Part shown: positions 1 to 5,603 of the stretch, piece by piece
How the letters are laid out: every line of letters starts with the position of its first letter
How positions within the stretch are numbered: position 1 is the stretch's first letter
From: Anaerolineae bacterium
GTDB taxonomy: Bacteria; Chloroflexota; Anaerolineae; Anaerolineales; UBA4823
Assembly: GCA_030622805.1 (NCBI GenBank)
Contig: JAUXFR010000109.1
Span: 1 to 5,603 of the forward strand
Direction: 5' to 3'
DNA length: 5,603 bases
The notes under the pieces: model-generated
Databases searched by the model: none
What the model was told of the DNA's origin: nothing
Seen by the model: the letters and a program-made list of their open reading frames with translations, nothing else
Position numbers and translations under genes: made by a program

Positions 1-395
1 AGCTGATCTAACCAATTCTGATTCGGTTCAACTAAGACGATGAAATCCGGAGAATCCTTCTTGATTAATGCCTCGATCAAACCATACGAGCTATTGGACT
101 GCAGCACATTTGCCAACAGCAGCCGGTAAACTTTTTTATTTGGATCGTTTCGGGATGAGGGCAGATATAAGGGAGCAATAACAGCGATATTTATCAACAT
201 AAAAGAAAATGCCATTCCAGCAGCTAGGATTTGATCTCCCACAAGAAGGATTAATCCTCCAGCCGCCTGCATGATCGCATACTGCACTCGAAAATGGCTG
301 AATATATCAAGAATCCAATATGTCCGCCCCACAAATCCAAAAATCGTCAGAAAACCGGTTGCGACGATTATAAGTATTAATAAGTACCAGATCAT
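1..395 (-). CDS. Membrane-anchored endonuclease/exonuclease/phosphatase family protein, partial (C-terminus beyond left edge)
   Basis: This reading frame stays open from an ATG at 393-395 to the left edge, giving 131 complete codons of an unfinished protein. The first 80 residues are strongly hydrophobic, with likely membrane helices at about 2-23, 38-53 and 56-78. A short polar linker (SSRNDPNKK, about 80-88) follows. The stretch from about 90 then matches the opening of an endonuclease/exonuclease/phosphatase (EEP) domain: a beta strand ending in Asn96 (LLLANVL), a helix, then SPDFIVLVEP with Glu123 where the family has its metal-binding Glu. This layout resembles YafD-like membrane EEP proteins. 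The substrate (DNA, phosphoinositide or other phosphodiester) cannot be told because most of the catalytic domain is missing. Neither the ATG nor an in-frame TTG at 450-452, 19 codons upstream, has a clear ribosome binding site; an in-frame stop lies at 468-470. It may be cotranscribed with the deacetylase gene upstream. The family call is moderately sure. Confidence 0.72.
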   Translation of the reverse strand, partial: MIWYLLILIIVATGFLTIFGFVGRTYWILDIFSHFRVQYAIMQAAGGLILLVGDQILAAGMAFSFMLINIAVIAPLYLPSSRNDPNKKVYRLLLANVLQSNSSYGLIEALIKKDSPDFIVLVEPNQNWLDQ

Positions 396-444
396 ATTTC
401 TAGAAGACGCCTGATGGATCTTTAAATTTGTGTATCTCTTAACG

Positions 445-482
445 ACCCTCAAAGGGGTATAAGAATATCAGGTTTTTACCTG
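445..482. other. Two small hairpins in the gap between the deacetylase and EEP genes
   Basis: The 95-nt gap contains two short inverted repeats. One is CAGGT (469-473) and ACCTG (478-482) around a four-base loop, a 5-bp stem. The other is ACCCT (445-449) and GGGGT (454-458), a stem of about 5 bp including one wobble pair. On the minus-strand transcript neither is followed by a real U-run, so they do not form a standard intrinsic terminator. They could be a weak attenuator, an mRNA-stabilising element or chance. The gap otherwise holds nothing recognisable. Confidence 0.25.
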
Positions 483-490
483 GGGCAATT

Positions 491-1531
491 TCAGATTCCC
501 CAAATGTTGTGCGCCTCACGAAGGACAGAAGCCCATGATTTACCCTCCGGGCGCGGAGAAGGTCCTAAATAATCCTGCCATTCTACATCCAGCAGCGCCG
601 CAACCGCAGCTTGCAGACAGGCCGCGCCCGCGTCCAGATCGTACCCCCCTTCCAGGAACAGCGCAATCCGTCCTTCACAATTTCGTTCAGCAAATTTGAC
701 TAAACTTCTTATAAGACCGCCAACCCCTTGCGCGGAAAGCATCAAATGACCTAAAGGATCTCGCCAATGCGGGTCAAAACCGATGCTTATCAGCAGCATC
801 TGAGGTGAAAACCGATCCAGTATAGGGAGGATCAATTCATCCATGAAAGCCCGAAAACCCAGGTCCCCTGTTCCAGGTGGCAGGGGGAAATTCGCTGTTA
901 ATCCCTCCCCTCGACCAGTTCCGGTTTCTCCTGATGCTCCCGTTCCTGGATAAAATGGCGACTGGTGAGTCGATATATAGAGTACATCCCCCCGATTCCA
1001 AAATATATCCTGGGTCCCGTTTCCGTGGTGCAGGTCAATATCCACAATCGCAAGACGTCGGGCATGGGTTCCATTATCTCCTCCCCCTGTGATCAAGTAT
1101 TCAGCCGCTATGGCGATGTTGTTTAATAAGCAAAATCCCATTCCACGATTAGATGTTGCATGGTGACCAGGAGGACGCGTTAGTGCCAATCCCTTTTTGC
1201 ACTTCCCTTCCCATACTGACACAGCCACAGCCACAGCTCCTCCAGCAGCATTATGAGCTAACCTCCAGGAAGCCGGAGTGGTGTAAGTATCTGCATCCAG
1301 GTGCGCTCCCTGTCGACAGGCAGATTCAAGCGTTGACAAGTATTCAGGGGTGTGTATCGAACTTAAAAATTCAGTGGAGAGGGAGAGCGGTTCGAGATGA
1401 GGATATTCGTCCCACCAACCTGCCTTCTGAAGCGACTCCCGAATTACTTCGATCCGTTCCGGTCTTTCAGGATGCCCAGGTTCAAAATGGGCTTCATGTC
1501 CCTCGGGATAAAAAAAAACTAGATCATGCAT
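491..1531 (-). CDS. Zinc-dependent deacetylase, histone deacetylase / acetylpolyamine amidohydrolase superfamily
   Basis: This 346-residue protein has the usual length for bacterial members of the arginase-deacetylase fold, which remove acetyl groups from acetylated lysines, polyamines or small amines. All signature motifs are present. They are the N-terminal GHPERPERIE (19-28), RPPGHHA with the catalytic His pair 123/124 (119-125), GFCLLNN (132-138), and DIDLHHGNGT (164-173) with zinc ligands Asp166 and His168. The third zinc ligand is Asp253 in GFDPHWRDPLG, and LEGGYD (293-298) carries the transition-state Tyr297. Retention of the Tyr and all three ligands predicts an active enzyme. The motif style is closer to class II-like bacterial proteins than to AcuC. 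No signal peptide or membrane segment is seen, so it is probably cytoplasmic. The ATG at 1529-1531 has GGAGA at 1538-1542, six bases upstream. A run of nine T lies six codons into the gene. Substrate is not determinable; neighbours do not settle protein versus polyamine. Confidence 0.93.
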   Translation of the reverse strand: MHDLVFFYPEGHEAHFEPGHPERPERIEVIRESLQKAGWWDEYPHLEPLSLSTEFLSSIHTPEYLSTLESACRQGAHLDADTYTTPASWRLAHNAAGGAVAVAVSVWEGKCKKGLALTRPPGHHATSNRGMGFCLLNNIAIAAEYLITGGGDNGTHARRLAIVDIDLHHGNGTQDIFWNRGDVLYISTHQSPFYPGTGASGETGTGRGEGLTANFPLPPGTGDLGFRAFMDELILPILDRFSPQMLLISIGFDPHWRDPLGHLMLSAQGVGGLIRSLVKFAERNCEGRIALFLEGGYDLDAGAACLQAAVAALLDVEWQDYLGPSPRPEGKSWASVLREAHNIWGI

Positions 1532-1622
1532 ATTGATTCTCCAATTAAAGGTAATAAAATGGGGATAATTTCACTTCAATTTGATTTCAATTTTTTTCTT
1601 CGCTCTGGGTACAGTTCATAAT

Positions 1623-1679
1623 TTGACATATATCTTATCTTGTTATTAGGATTCTGCCTGACTGATGGAAAAATGTCAA
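1623..1679. repeat. Inverted repeat TTGACAT / ATGTCAA in the divergent intergenic region
   Basis: TTGACAT (1623-1629) and ATGTCAA (1673-1679) are perfect 7-bp inverted arms with centres 50 bp apart. The right arm contains the candidate minus-strand -35 box. The left arm puts an identical TTGACA on the plus strand, but no good -10 follows it at 16-18 bases. The pair could be two half-sites bound by a looping regulator, or coincidence of two -35-like words. Confidence 0.3.
1651..1679 (-). promoter_or_regulatory. Candidate sigma70-type promoter for the deacetylase gene
   Basis: Read on the minus strand, a perfect TTGACA (1674-1679) is separated by 17 bases from CAGAAT (1651-1656), which matches four of six positions of the -10 consensus. 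Transcription would start near 1644 and leave an untranslated leader of about 110 nt before the ATG at 1531. The spacing is ideal and the -35 perfect, but the region is AT-rich and the -10 is imperfect, so this is only a candidate. Confidence 0.4.
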
Positions 1680-1703
1680 CTCTCCAGATCAAGCTGGTAC
1701 AAT
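1675..1703 (+). promoter_or_regulatory. Candidate extended -10 promoter for the alaX-oxidase operon
   Basis: TACAAT at 1698-1703 matches the -10 consensus at five of six bases and is preceded by TG one base upstream (TGG, 1695-1697), forming an extended -10 element. The -35 region (about 1675-1680) matches poorly, as is common for extended -10 promoters. Transcription would begin near 1710, giving a leader of about 100 nt. The poor -35 overlaps the perfect -35 of the opposing candidate, so the two promoters would be back to back. Confidence 0.4.
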
Positions 1704-1812
1704 AAAAATCGGATATTTGTTTTTTTGTAATGTCGTTCATATCATACAGCATCTTGATTTATTCATTATAGAGCAGATTCAAACTCGAAATACATTATCT
1801 TGAGGAAACGAA

Positions 1813-2541
1813 ATGACTATTTTACTTTACCAGACAGACAGCTATTTAAGATCATTCGACGCATCTGTTACTGCAGTAGATGAAGAAAACCGGGCTATTA
1901 CACTTGATCAGACCGCTTTCTATCCCGGAGGTGGTGGGCAACCAGCTGACAGCGGCACTTTATCAGTTGAAAATATTGTCTATCCGGTTAAGCGTGCGAA
2001 AAATGTGTCTGGAGACATCTTTCATTTTATTGCCAGTGAAGACAATTTACCAACCGTTGGTGCTGCCGCACATGGACAGATCGATTGGGAGTATCGTTAC
2101 CAATTGATGCGCACACACACAGCAATGCACATCCTATGCGGTGTCATCTTCCGGGATTATGGAGCCTCTGTAACCGGAGGCGATATGCAGCCCCTCAAAG
2201 GACGCATGGATTTTGAGTTCGAAACGATGCGTAAAGAGTTGGTGGAAGAAATCGAACAAGCCGTCGATCAAGAGGTAGCAAACGCCCGTCCTGTGCGAGT
2301 GGAAATCCTGCCACGTGCAGAAGCTTTCCAGATTCCGGACCTGATCCGTACAAAAATCAACTTGCTACCTGAAGGAATTGATGAAGTCCGTGTAGTGGAA
2401 ATTGAAGGTCTCGACCTGCAGGCTGACGGAGGGACGCACGTTAATAATACATCAGAAGTGGGTCAAATTCGAATTGTAAATTACAAAAGCAAAGGTCGAA
2501 TAAACAAACGGATTTATGTCGAAATTAGCGACAGCGAATAG
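1813..2541 (+). CDS. alaX: Alanyl-tRNA editing protein, AlaX type (trans-editing Ser/Gly-tRNA(Ala) hydrolase)
   Basis: AlaX proteins are free-standing relatives of the alanyl-tRNA synthetase editing domain that hydrolyse serine or glycine wrongly attached to tRNA(Ala) in the cytoplasm. The 242 residues match the medium-length (AlaX-M) type: an N-terminal beta-barrel part with the glycine-rich FYPGGGGQPADSG (36-48), then the zinc-binding second-additional domain. That domain shows HTAMH (102-106) with ligands His102 and His106, and DGGTHV (205-210) with His209. Family members usually have CGGTHV; here Asp205 replaces the Cys ligand. There is no synthetase core or C-terminal C-Ala domain, so this is not a fragment of AlaRS. 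The ATG has GAGGA at 1802-1806, six bases upstream. A probable operon partner, an FAD oxidoreductase, starts 15 nt after the stop. Family call is firm; substrate preference among Ser, Gly or another amino acid is not. Confidence 0.92.
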   Translation: MTILLYQTDSYLRSFDASVTAVDEENRAITLDQTAFYPGGGGQPADSGTLSVENIVYPVKRAKNVSGDIFHFIASEDNLPTVGAAAHGQIDWEYRYQLMRTHTAMHILCGVIFRDYGASVTGGDMQPLKGRMDFEFETMRKELVEEIEQAVDQEVANARPVRVEILPRAEAFQIPDLIRTKINLLPEGIDEVRVVEIEGLDLQADGGTHVNNTSEVGQIRIVNYKSKGRINKRIYVEISDSE

Positions 2542-2556
2542 GGATGGGGTTATGCT

Positions 2557-3927
2557 ATGGATCTAACCGTGGATGTCCTTATTTGCGGTGCGGGTATCGC
2601 CGGTGTGAGTACCGCATACCATCTGGCGCAAAAGCATGGTGTTCGGGATATCCTGCTGGTCGACCAAAACCCACCCCTCAGTTTGACCAGCGATCACTCG
2701 ACTGAATGCTATCGTAACTGGTGGCCAGGACCAGTTGGGTCGATGGTCGCGTTGATGAACCGCAGCCTCGATATCATCGAAGGATTTGCTAGTAAAAGCA
2801 ACAACGTATTTAACTTAAACCGTCGAGGATATTTGTATTCAACCGCTGACCCATCGAAAGTTGACAATTTAATTAACGAATCTCACGCTATATCTCAACT
2901 CGGGGCGGGACCTCTTCGAATTCACACGGGAAGATCTATTGATCATTTTTATCAACCCGCTCAACCTCACGGATACAGGGACCAGCCAACAGGCGCCGAT
3001 CTGATCACTGAAACCGATCTGATCCATAAACATTTCCCTTATCTAACAGAAGACGTTGCTGCTGTGCTTCATGTCCGCCGCGCAGGCTGGTTGAGCGCCC
3101 AGCAGTTGGGAATGTACTTGCTCGAAAGTGCAAAATTGAACGGCGTAAAATTCCTCCAGAACTGTATTACGGACGTCGATATCGAACATGGACGCATAGC
3201 ATCCGTCCGGCTGGAGGACGGGACCCGGATTAGGACAAAAGTTTTTATCATTGCCGCCGGACCGAACATCGGAGAAGTAGCTCAAATGGTTGGCATAGAC
3301 CTACCGGTTTACTCCGAATTGCATTTAAAGGTTGCCTTCAAAGACCATCTCAACGTCTTAGATCGAGATGCTCCGATGTTGATCTGGAATGACTCACAAT
3401 ACCTCCCCTGGAAAAGTGATGAGCGCGAATTGCTGATCGAGGACGTTGATTTCCAATGGATGCTGGGTGAAATGCCTCCCGGTGTACACACCCGCCCTGA
3501 AGGAGGTTCTGATAGTCAAATCATCCTAATGCTCTGGGAATACTGTTCTGAATCAGTGGAACCAGCATTTCCAATCCCGATTGATTCACAATATCCTGAA
3601 ATCGCCCTGCGAGGCTTGGTAAAAATGCTTCCTGGACTGCAGTCCTATATCGGAAAAGCTCCTAAACCGGTGATCGACGGCGGCTACTACACAAAAACAC
3701 GCGAGAACCGCCCCCTGATAGGAAAGTTGCCTGTTGAAGGAGTTTATATGCTCGGAGCATTATCAGGTTTCGGAATCATGGCATCTCCTGCAGCGGGGGA
3801 ACTGTTAGCCGCTCATGTAACTGGAAGCCCGCTTCCCCCTTATGCCCCCAGCTTTTCCATTGACAGATATGATGATCCCCAATACCAGCGCCTTTTAGAC
3901 AGTTGGGATGCAGGAGGACAATTGTAA
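2557..3927 (+). CDS. FAD-dependent oxidoreductase, DAO (glycine/D-amino acid oxidase-like) family
   Basis: The 456-residue protein has the usual length for sarcosine oxidase beta-subunit/FOXRED1-like members of the DAO superfamily, which oxidise the C-N bond of amino or N-methyl amino acids with FAD. The N-terminus is a Rossmann fold: a hydrophobic strand, GAGIAG (11-16), and acidic Asp36 at the end of the second strand to bind the FAD ribose. A conserved STECYRNWWPG segment (48-58) follows. The AAG of the second FAD contact is at 233-235. The C-terminal FAD/substrate region is TKTRENRPLIG (379-389) and GALSGFGIMASPAAGELLA (400-418), typical for the family. No signal peptide or iron-sulphur cysteine motif is seen, and no obvious covalent-flavin residue could be assigned. 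The start has a G-rich site (GGATGGGG, 2542-2549) upstream; another ATG at 2552 is out of frame. It follows alaX by 15 nt and ends 23 nt from the converging aroQ. Substrate is unknown; glycine, sarcosine or a non-protein amino acid are possibilities. Confidence 0.88.
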   Translation: MDLTVDVLICGAGIAGVSTAYHLAQKHGVRDILLVDQNPPLSLTSDHSTECYRNWWPGPVGSMVALMNRSLDIIEGFASKSNNVFNLNRRGYLYSTADPSKVDNLINESHAISQLGAGPLRIHTGRSIDHFYQPAQPHGYRDQPTGADLITETDLIHKHFPYLTEDVAAVLHVRRAGWLSAQQLGMYLLESAKLNGVKFLQNCITDVDIEHGRIASVRLEDGTRIRTKVFIIAAGPNIGEVAQMVGIDLPVYSELHLKVAFKDHLNVLDRDAPMLIWNDSQYLPWKSDERELLIEDVDFQWMLGEMPPGVHTRPEGGSDSQIILMLWEYCSESVEPAFPIPIDSQYPEIALRGLVKMLPGLQSYIGKAPKPVIDGGYYTKTRENRPLIGKLPVEGVYMLGALSGFGIMASPAAGELLAAHVTGSPLPPYAPSFSIDRYDDPQYQRLLDSWDAGGQL

Positions 3928-3950
3928 AAGTGGGAATCCTGATCACACGC

Positions 3951-4385
3951 TTAACATAAAATATCTTGAAAAGCGTACAAAGCCAGCACATAAGACCACC
4001 AGCCAAACCCGCTGATCCCTCCCTTGCATACGGGAGCAACTAGTGAGCCACGGCGAAAATCCTCCCGGGCGTATACATTAGATAGGTGTACTTCGATCAC
4101 CGCAATCCCAATTGCAGCCACAGCGTCACGTAAAGCAACCGAAGTATGCGTGTAACCTCCGGGATTAAAAACCACTCCTTTTGCCCACTTACGCGCTTCA
4201 TGTAATGCGTTTATTAATTCGCCCTCAACGTTCGATTGAAAGGTTTTTACCTCAAACCCCATCTCATTGCCTTGGTTGATTATTCGATCATTGATCTCAG
4301 TTAAACTCAAACCGCCATAGATACCAGGCTCTCTTTCCCCTAACAAGTTCAGATTTGGACCATGCAAAACTAAGATTGGAATCAC
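3951..4385 (-). CDS. aroQ: Type II 3-dehydroquinate dehydratase
   Basis: AroQ converts 3-dehydroquinate to 3-dehydroshikimate, the third step of the shikimate pathway, as a small cytoplasmic enzyme that usually forms dodecamers. The 144 residues are the normal length. Hallmarks are HGPNLNLLGEREPGIYGG (8-25) with Arg18 and catalytic Tyr23, QSNVEGELI (50-58), NPGGYTHTS (74-82) with Asn74, and EVHLSNVYAREDFR (98-111) with catalytic His100. SGFGWWSYVLAL near the C-terminus completes the fold. The start is GTG at 4383-4385, supported by AAGGAG seven bases upstream and by alignment of the first residues to the family. The start overlaps the aroKB stop by one base (TAGTG), implying translational coupling and one transcript. 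Its product feeds onward in the same pathway as the upstream bifunctional enzyme. It ends in TAA, converging with the oxidoreductase gene across 23 nt. No terminator hairpin is evident there. Confidence 0.96.
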   Translation of the reverse strand: MIPILVLHGPNLNLLGEREPGIYGGLSLTEINDRIINQGNEMGFEVKTFQSNVEGELINALHEARKWAKGVVFNPGGYTHTSVALRDAVAAIGIAVIEVHLSNVYAREDFRRGSLVAPVCKGGISGFGWWSYVLALYAFQDILC

Positions 4386-5603
4386 TAATCATCTCCTTCT
4401 AACAACATTCCTATATCTTCAATCTCAATTCCCCACTTGACCTCACCAATTCGCACAGGCACTATCATTTGAATTTTACCGCTGGTGCGCTTTTTGTCTA
4501 ACATCATTACGTCCCGGAGTCGAGTACGATCAATTTCTTCAGGGATTTCAGTTGGTAATCCCAATCCCTGCAGGGTCTCGCGAATAATGGCTTCCACACC
4601 ACGCTCGGCAATCCCTAACCGCACCGCCAGCCTGGCAGAAGCTACCATCCCAATTGATACCGCCTCACCGTGCCTGATCTGATAATTCGACACCGCTTCT
4701 ATGGCATGTCCGAGTGTATGCCCTAAATTCAAAACGGCTCGCTCACCTTTCTCATAGGGATCATTTTGGATTACTTGTACCTTCACCGCTATTGCTCTTC
4801 GAATGATCTCATCCCAGTTATCCGATAGAGCTTCATATCCCAGGTTACAAACCTCAAACAAACCAGGATCGCCGATAATTCCATGTTTTACCACTTCTGC
4901 CATTCCGTTACGCATTTCTTCTTCTGGCAAAGTACCCAAGGTTGTAGGGTCGTTAAAAACAAGACTTGGCGGGTGGAACACGCCGATCAGATTCTTACCT
5001 TGTGGCAGGTCAGCGCCGGTCTTGCCGCCCAGGCTGGCATCACACATAGCCAATAACGAAGTCGGCACAACCACCCACGGGATGCCGCGCTTATAGGTCG
5101 CAGCAGCAAATCCTGCTAAATCCCCCATAACTCCACCGCCGAGAGCGACAACTGTGCTTCTGCGTTCGAGACCGGCATCCAGGAATACATTCCACAACGT
5201 TTCAACCGTTCCGATTGTTTTATGATCTTCTCCCGCTGGACACACTGCTGTTTTGACAGCATAACCGGAGTTTTCTAATGTGTTTGTTGCTTGCTCTAAA
5301 TAATATTCGGCTACATTGTTATCACTGACGATTACAACCGGTCCATGTAATCCTCGTAAAGTCAAAGCATCCCCCAGGTGATTGATGCCACCCACCTCGA
5401 CACGCACATCATATCCCTCACCCATTCCAGTCACATGAAACATGCCCAACATTACCAGTGCTCTCCATACCAATGTCTCAAGCGGAAATTCCGTCGTATT
5501 TAATTTCAACTGGAAAGACGCGTAATGGTCAACACGATCTTCAAGTAAGGTTTTTAGCTTCATCGGTATATTTTTAGAGATCAGCGGACGTTCATTTTCA
5601 TCG
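4385..5603 (-). CDS. aroKB: Bifunctional shikimate kinase / 3-dehydroquinate synthase, partial (N-terminus beyond right edge)
   Basis: The frame is open from the right edge to TAG at 4385-4387, leaving 405 visible residues. Residues are numbered from the internal Met at 5561-5563, which has no ribosome binding site and is not the likely start. Thirteen codons upstream of it and residues 1 to about 45 match a shikimate kinase C-terminus: the lid motif ERPLI (5579-5593), then LLEDRVDHY with Arg10 where kinases have the shikimate-binding Arg. From about residue 53 a complete 3-dehydroquinate synthase follows, cyclising DAHP with NAD and a divalent metal. It shows PAGEDHKT (109-116), GGGVMGDLAGF (142-152), DASLGGKTG (175-183), GKNLIGVFHPP (189-199), MAEVVKHG (221-228), NLGHTLGHAIE (279-289) and RHGEAV (297-302). 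Predicted metal ligands are Glu223, His282 and His298. This fusion order is the one annotated as AroKB in Thermotoga. It sits upstream of aroQ in one operon. The kinase ATP-binding part lies outside the window, so kinase activity cannot be judged. Confidence 0.9.
   Translation of the reverse strand, partial: DENERPLISKNIPMKLKTLLEDRVDHYASFQLKLNTTEFPLETLVWRALVMLGMFHVTGMGEGYDVRVEVGGINHLGDALTLRGLHGPVVIVSDNNVAEYYLEQATNTLENSGYAVKTAVCPAGEDHKTIGTVETLWNVFLDAGLERRSTVVALGGGVMGDLAGFAAATYKRGIPWVVVPTSLLAMCDASLGGKTGADLPQGKNLIGVFHPPSLVFNDPTTLGTLPEEEMRNGMAEVVKHGIIGDPGLFEVCNLGYEALSDNWDEIIRRAIAVKVQVIQNDPYEKGERAVLNLGHTLGHAIEAVSNYQIRHGEAVSIGMVASARLAVRLGIAERGVEAIIRETLQGLGLPTEIPEEIDRTRLRDVMMLDKKRTSGKIQMIVPVRIGEVKWGIEIEDIGMLLEGDD
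4393..4398 (-). promoter_or_regulatory. Ribosome binding site fixing the GTG start of aroQ
   Basis: AAGGAG on the minus strand ends seven bases before the GTG at 4383-4385. It lies inside the last codons of aroKB. It supports GTG as the true start and reinitiation by ribosomes finishing aroKB. Confidence 0.75.

Noticed and set aside
877..1536. Plus-strand open frames antisense to the deacetylase gene (877-1092 and 1153-1536).
   Set aside because: They lie wholly or almost wholly opposite a gene with complete family motifs, have no plausible start context, and their translations show no recognisable domain.
1575..1593. Direct repeat TTCAATTT (1575-1582 and 1586-1593) with an 11-bp period.
   Set aside because: Only two short copies in AT-rich intergenic DNA; chance is sufficient, although the one-turn spacing was noted as possible operator half-sites.
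1730..1771. A 13-codon open frame in the alaX leader (ATG at 1730, TAG at 1769-1771) encoding a peptide with four serines, conceivably a leader peptide sensing Ser-tRNA.
   Set aside because: No ribosome binding site precedes its ATG (the upstream bases are a T-run), no alternative hairpins or terminator follow it, and short frames like this are expected by chance in AT-rich DNA.
3928..3950. Possible bidirectional terminator between the converging oxidoreductase and aroQ genes.
   Set aside because: The 23-nt gap contains only the 6-bp palindrome TGATCA and no GC-rich stem with a T-run on either strand, so no intrinsic terminator can be supported.
3043..4039. Minus-strand open frames inside the oxidoreductase gene and over the aroQ 3' end.
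   Set aside because: They are out-of-frame shadows of well-supported genes, with low-complexity or unrecognisable translations.
4485..5096. Plus-strand open frames antisense to the aroKB gene.
   Set aside because: The opposite strand encodes a motif-complete 3-dehydroquinate synthase; the antisense translations show no family features.

Overview
The window carries six protein-coding genes: four complete and one cut by each edge. No RNA gene, insertion sequence, CRISPR array or long repeat was found. The gene content, the moderate GC and the shikimate kinase/3-dehydroquinate synthase fusion suggest a bacterium, perhaps a Chloroflexota (Anaerolineae-like) genome. That placement is a guess from gene content; fused AroKB proteins are also known from Thermotoga.

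Left part, minus strand (1-1531). A zinc-dependent deacetylase of the histone deacetylase/acetylpolyamine amidohydrolase superfamily (491-1531) is followed in the same direction, after 95 nt, by the start of a membrane-anchored endonuclease/exonuclease/phosphatase (EEP) family protein (1-395). The EEP gene runs off the left edge. Its predicted N-terminal helices and the conserved Asn and Glu at the start of the EEP domain are visible.

Middle (1532-3927). An AT-rich divergent intergenic region of 281 bp holds candidate back-to-back promoters. It leads into a plus-strand pair: an AlaX-type alanyl-tRNA editing hydrolase (1813-2541) and, 15 nt later, an FAD-dependent oxidoreductase of the D-amino-acid oxidase (DAO) family (2557-3927). 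The pair is probably one operon and may link removal of mischarged amino acids with amino-acid oxidation, but that link is inference.

Right part, minus strand (3951-5603). Two shikimate-pathway genes converge on the AlaX/DAO operon. A bifunctional AroK-AroB protein is cut by the right edge; its kinase C-terminus is visible, followed by a complete 3-dehydroquinate synthase. A type II 3-dehydroquinate dehydratase (aroQ) follows, with its GTG start overlapping the aroKB stop by one base. The synthase and the dehydratase catalyse consecutive steps (DAHP to 3-dehydroquinate to 3-dehydroshikimate), and the kinase acts two steps later.

I see no convincing undescribed multi-gene system. The points most worth checking are the domain fusion at the right edge, the Asp in place of the usual Cys in the AlaX zinc motif, the AlaX-oxidase pairing and the structure of the divergent promoter region.
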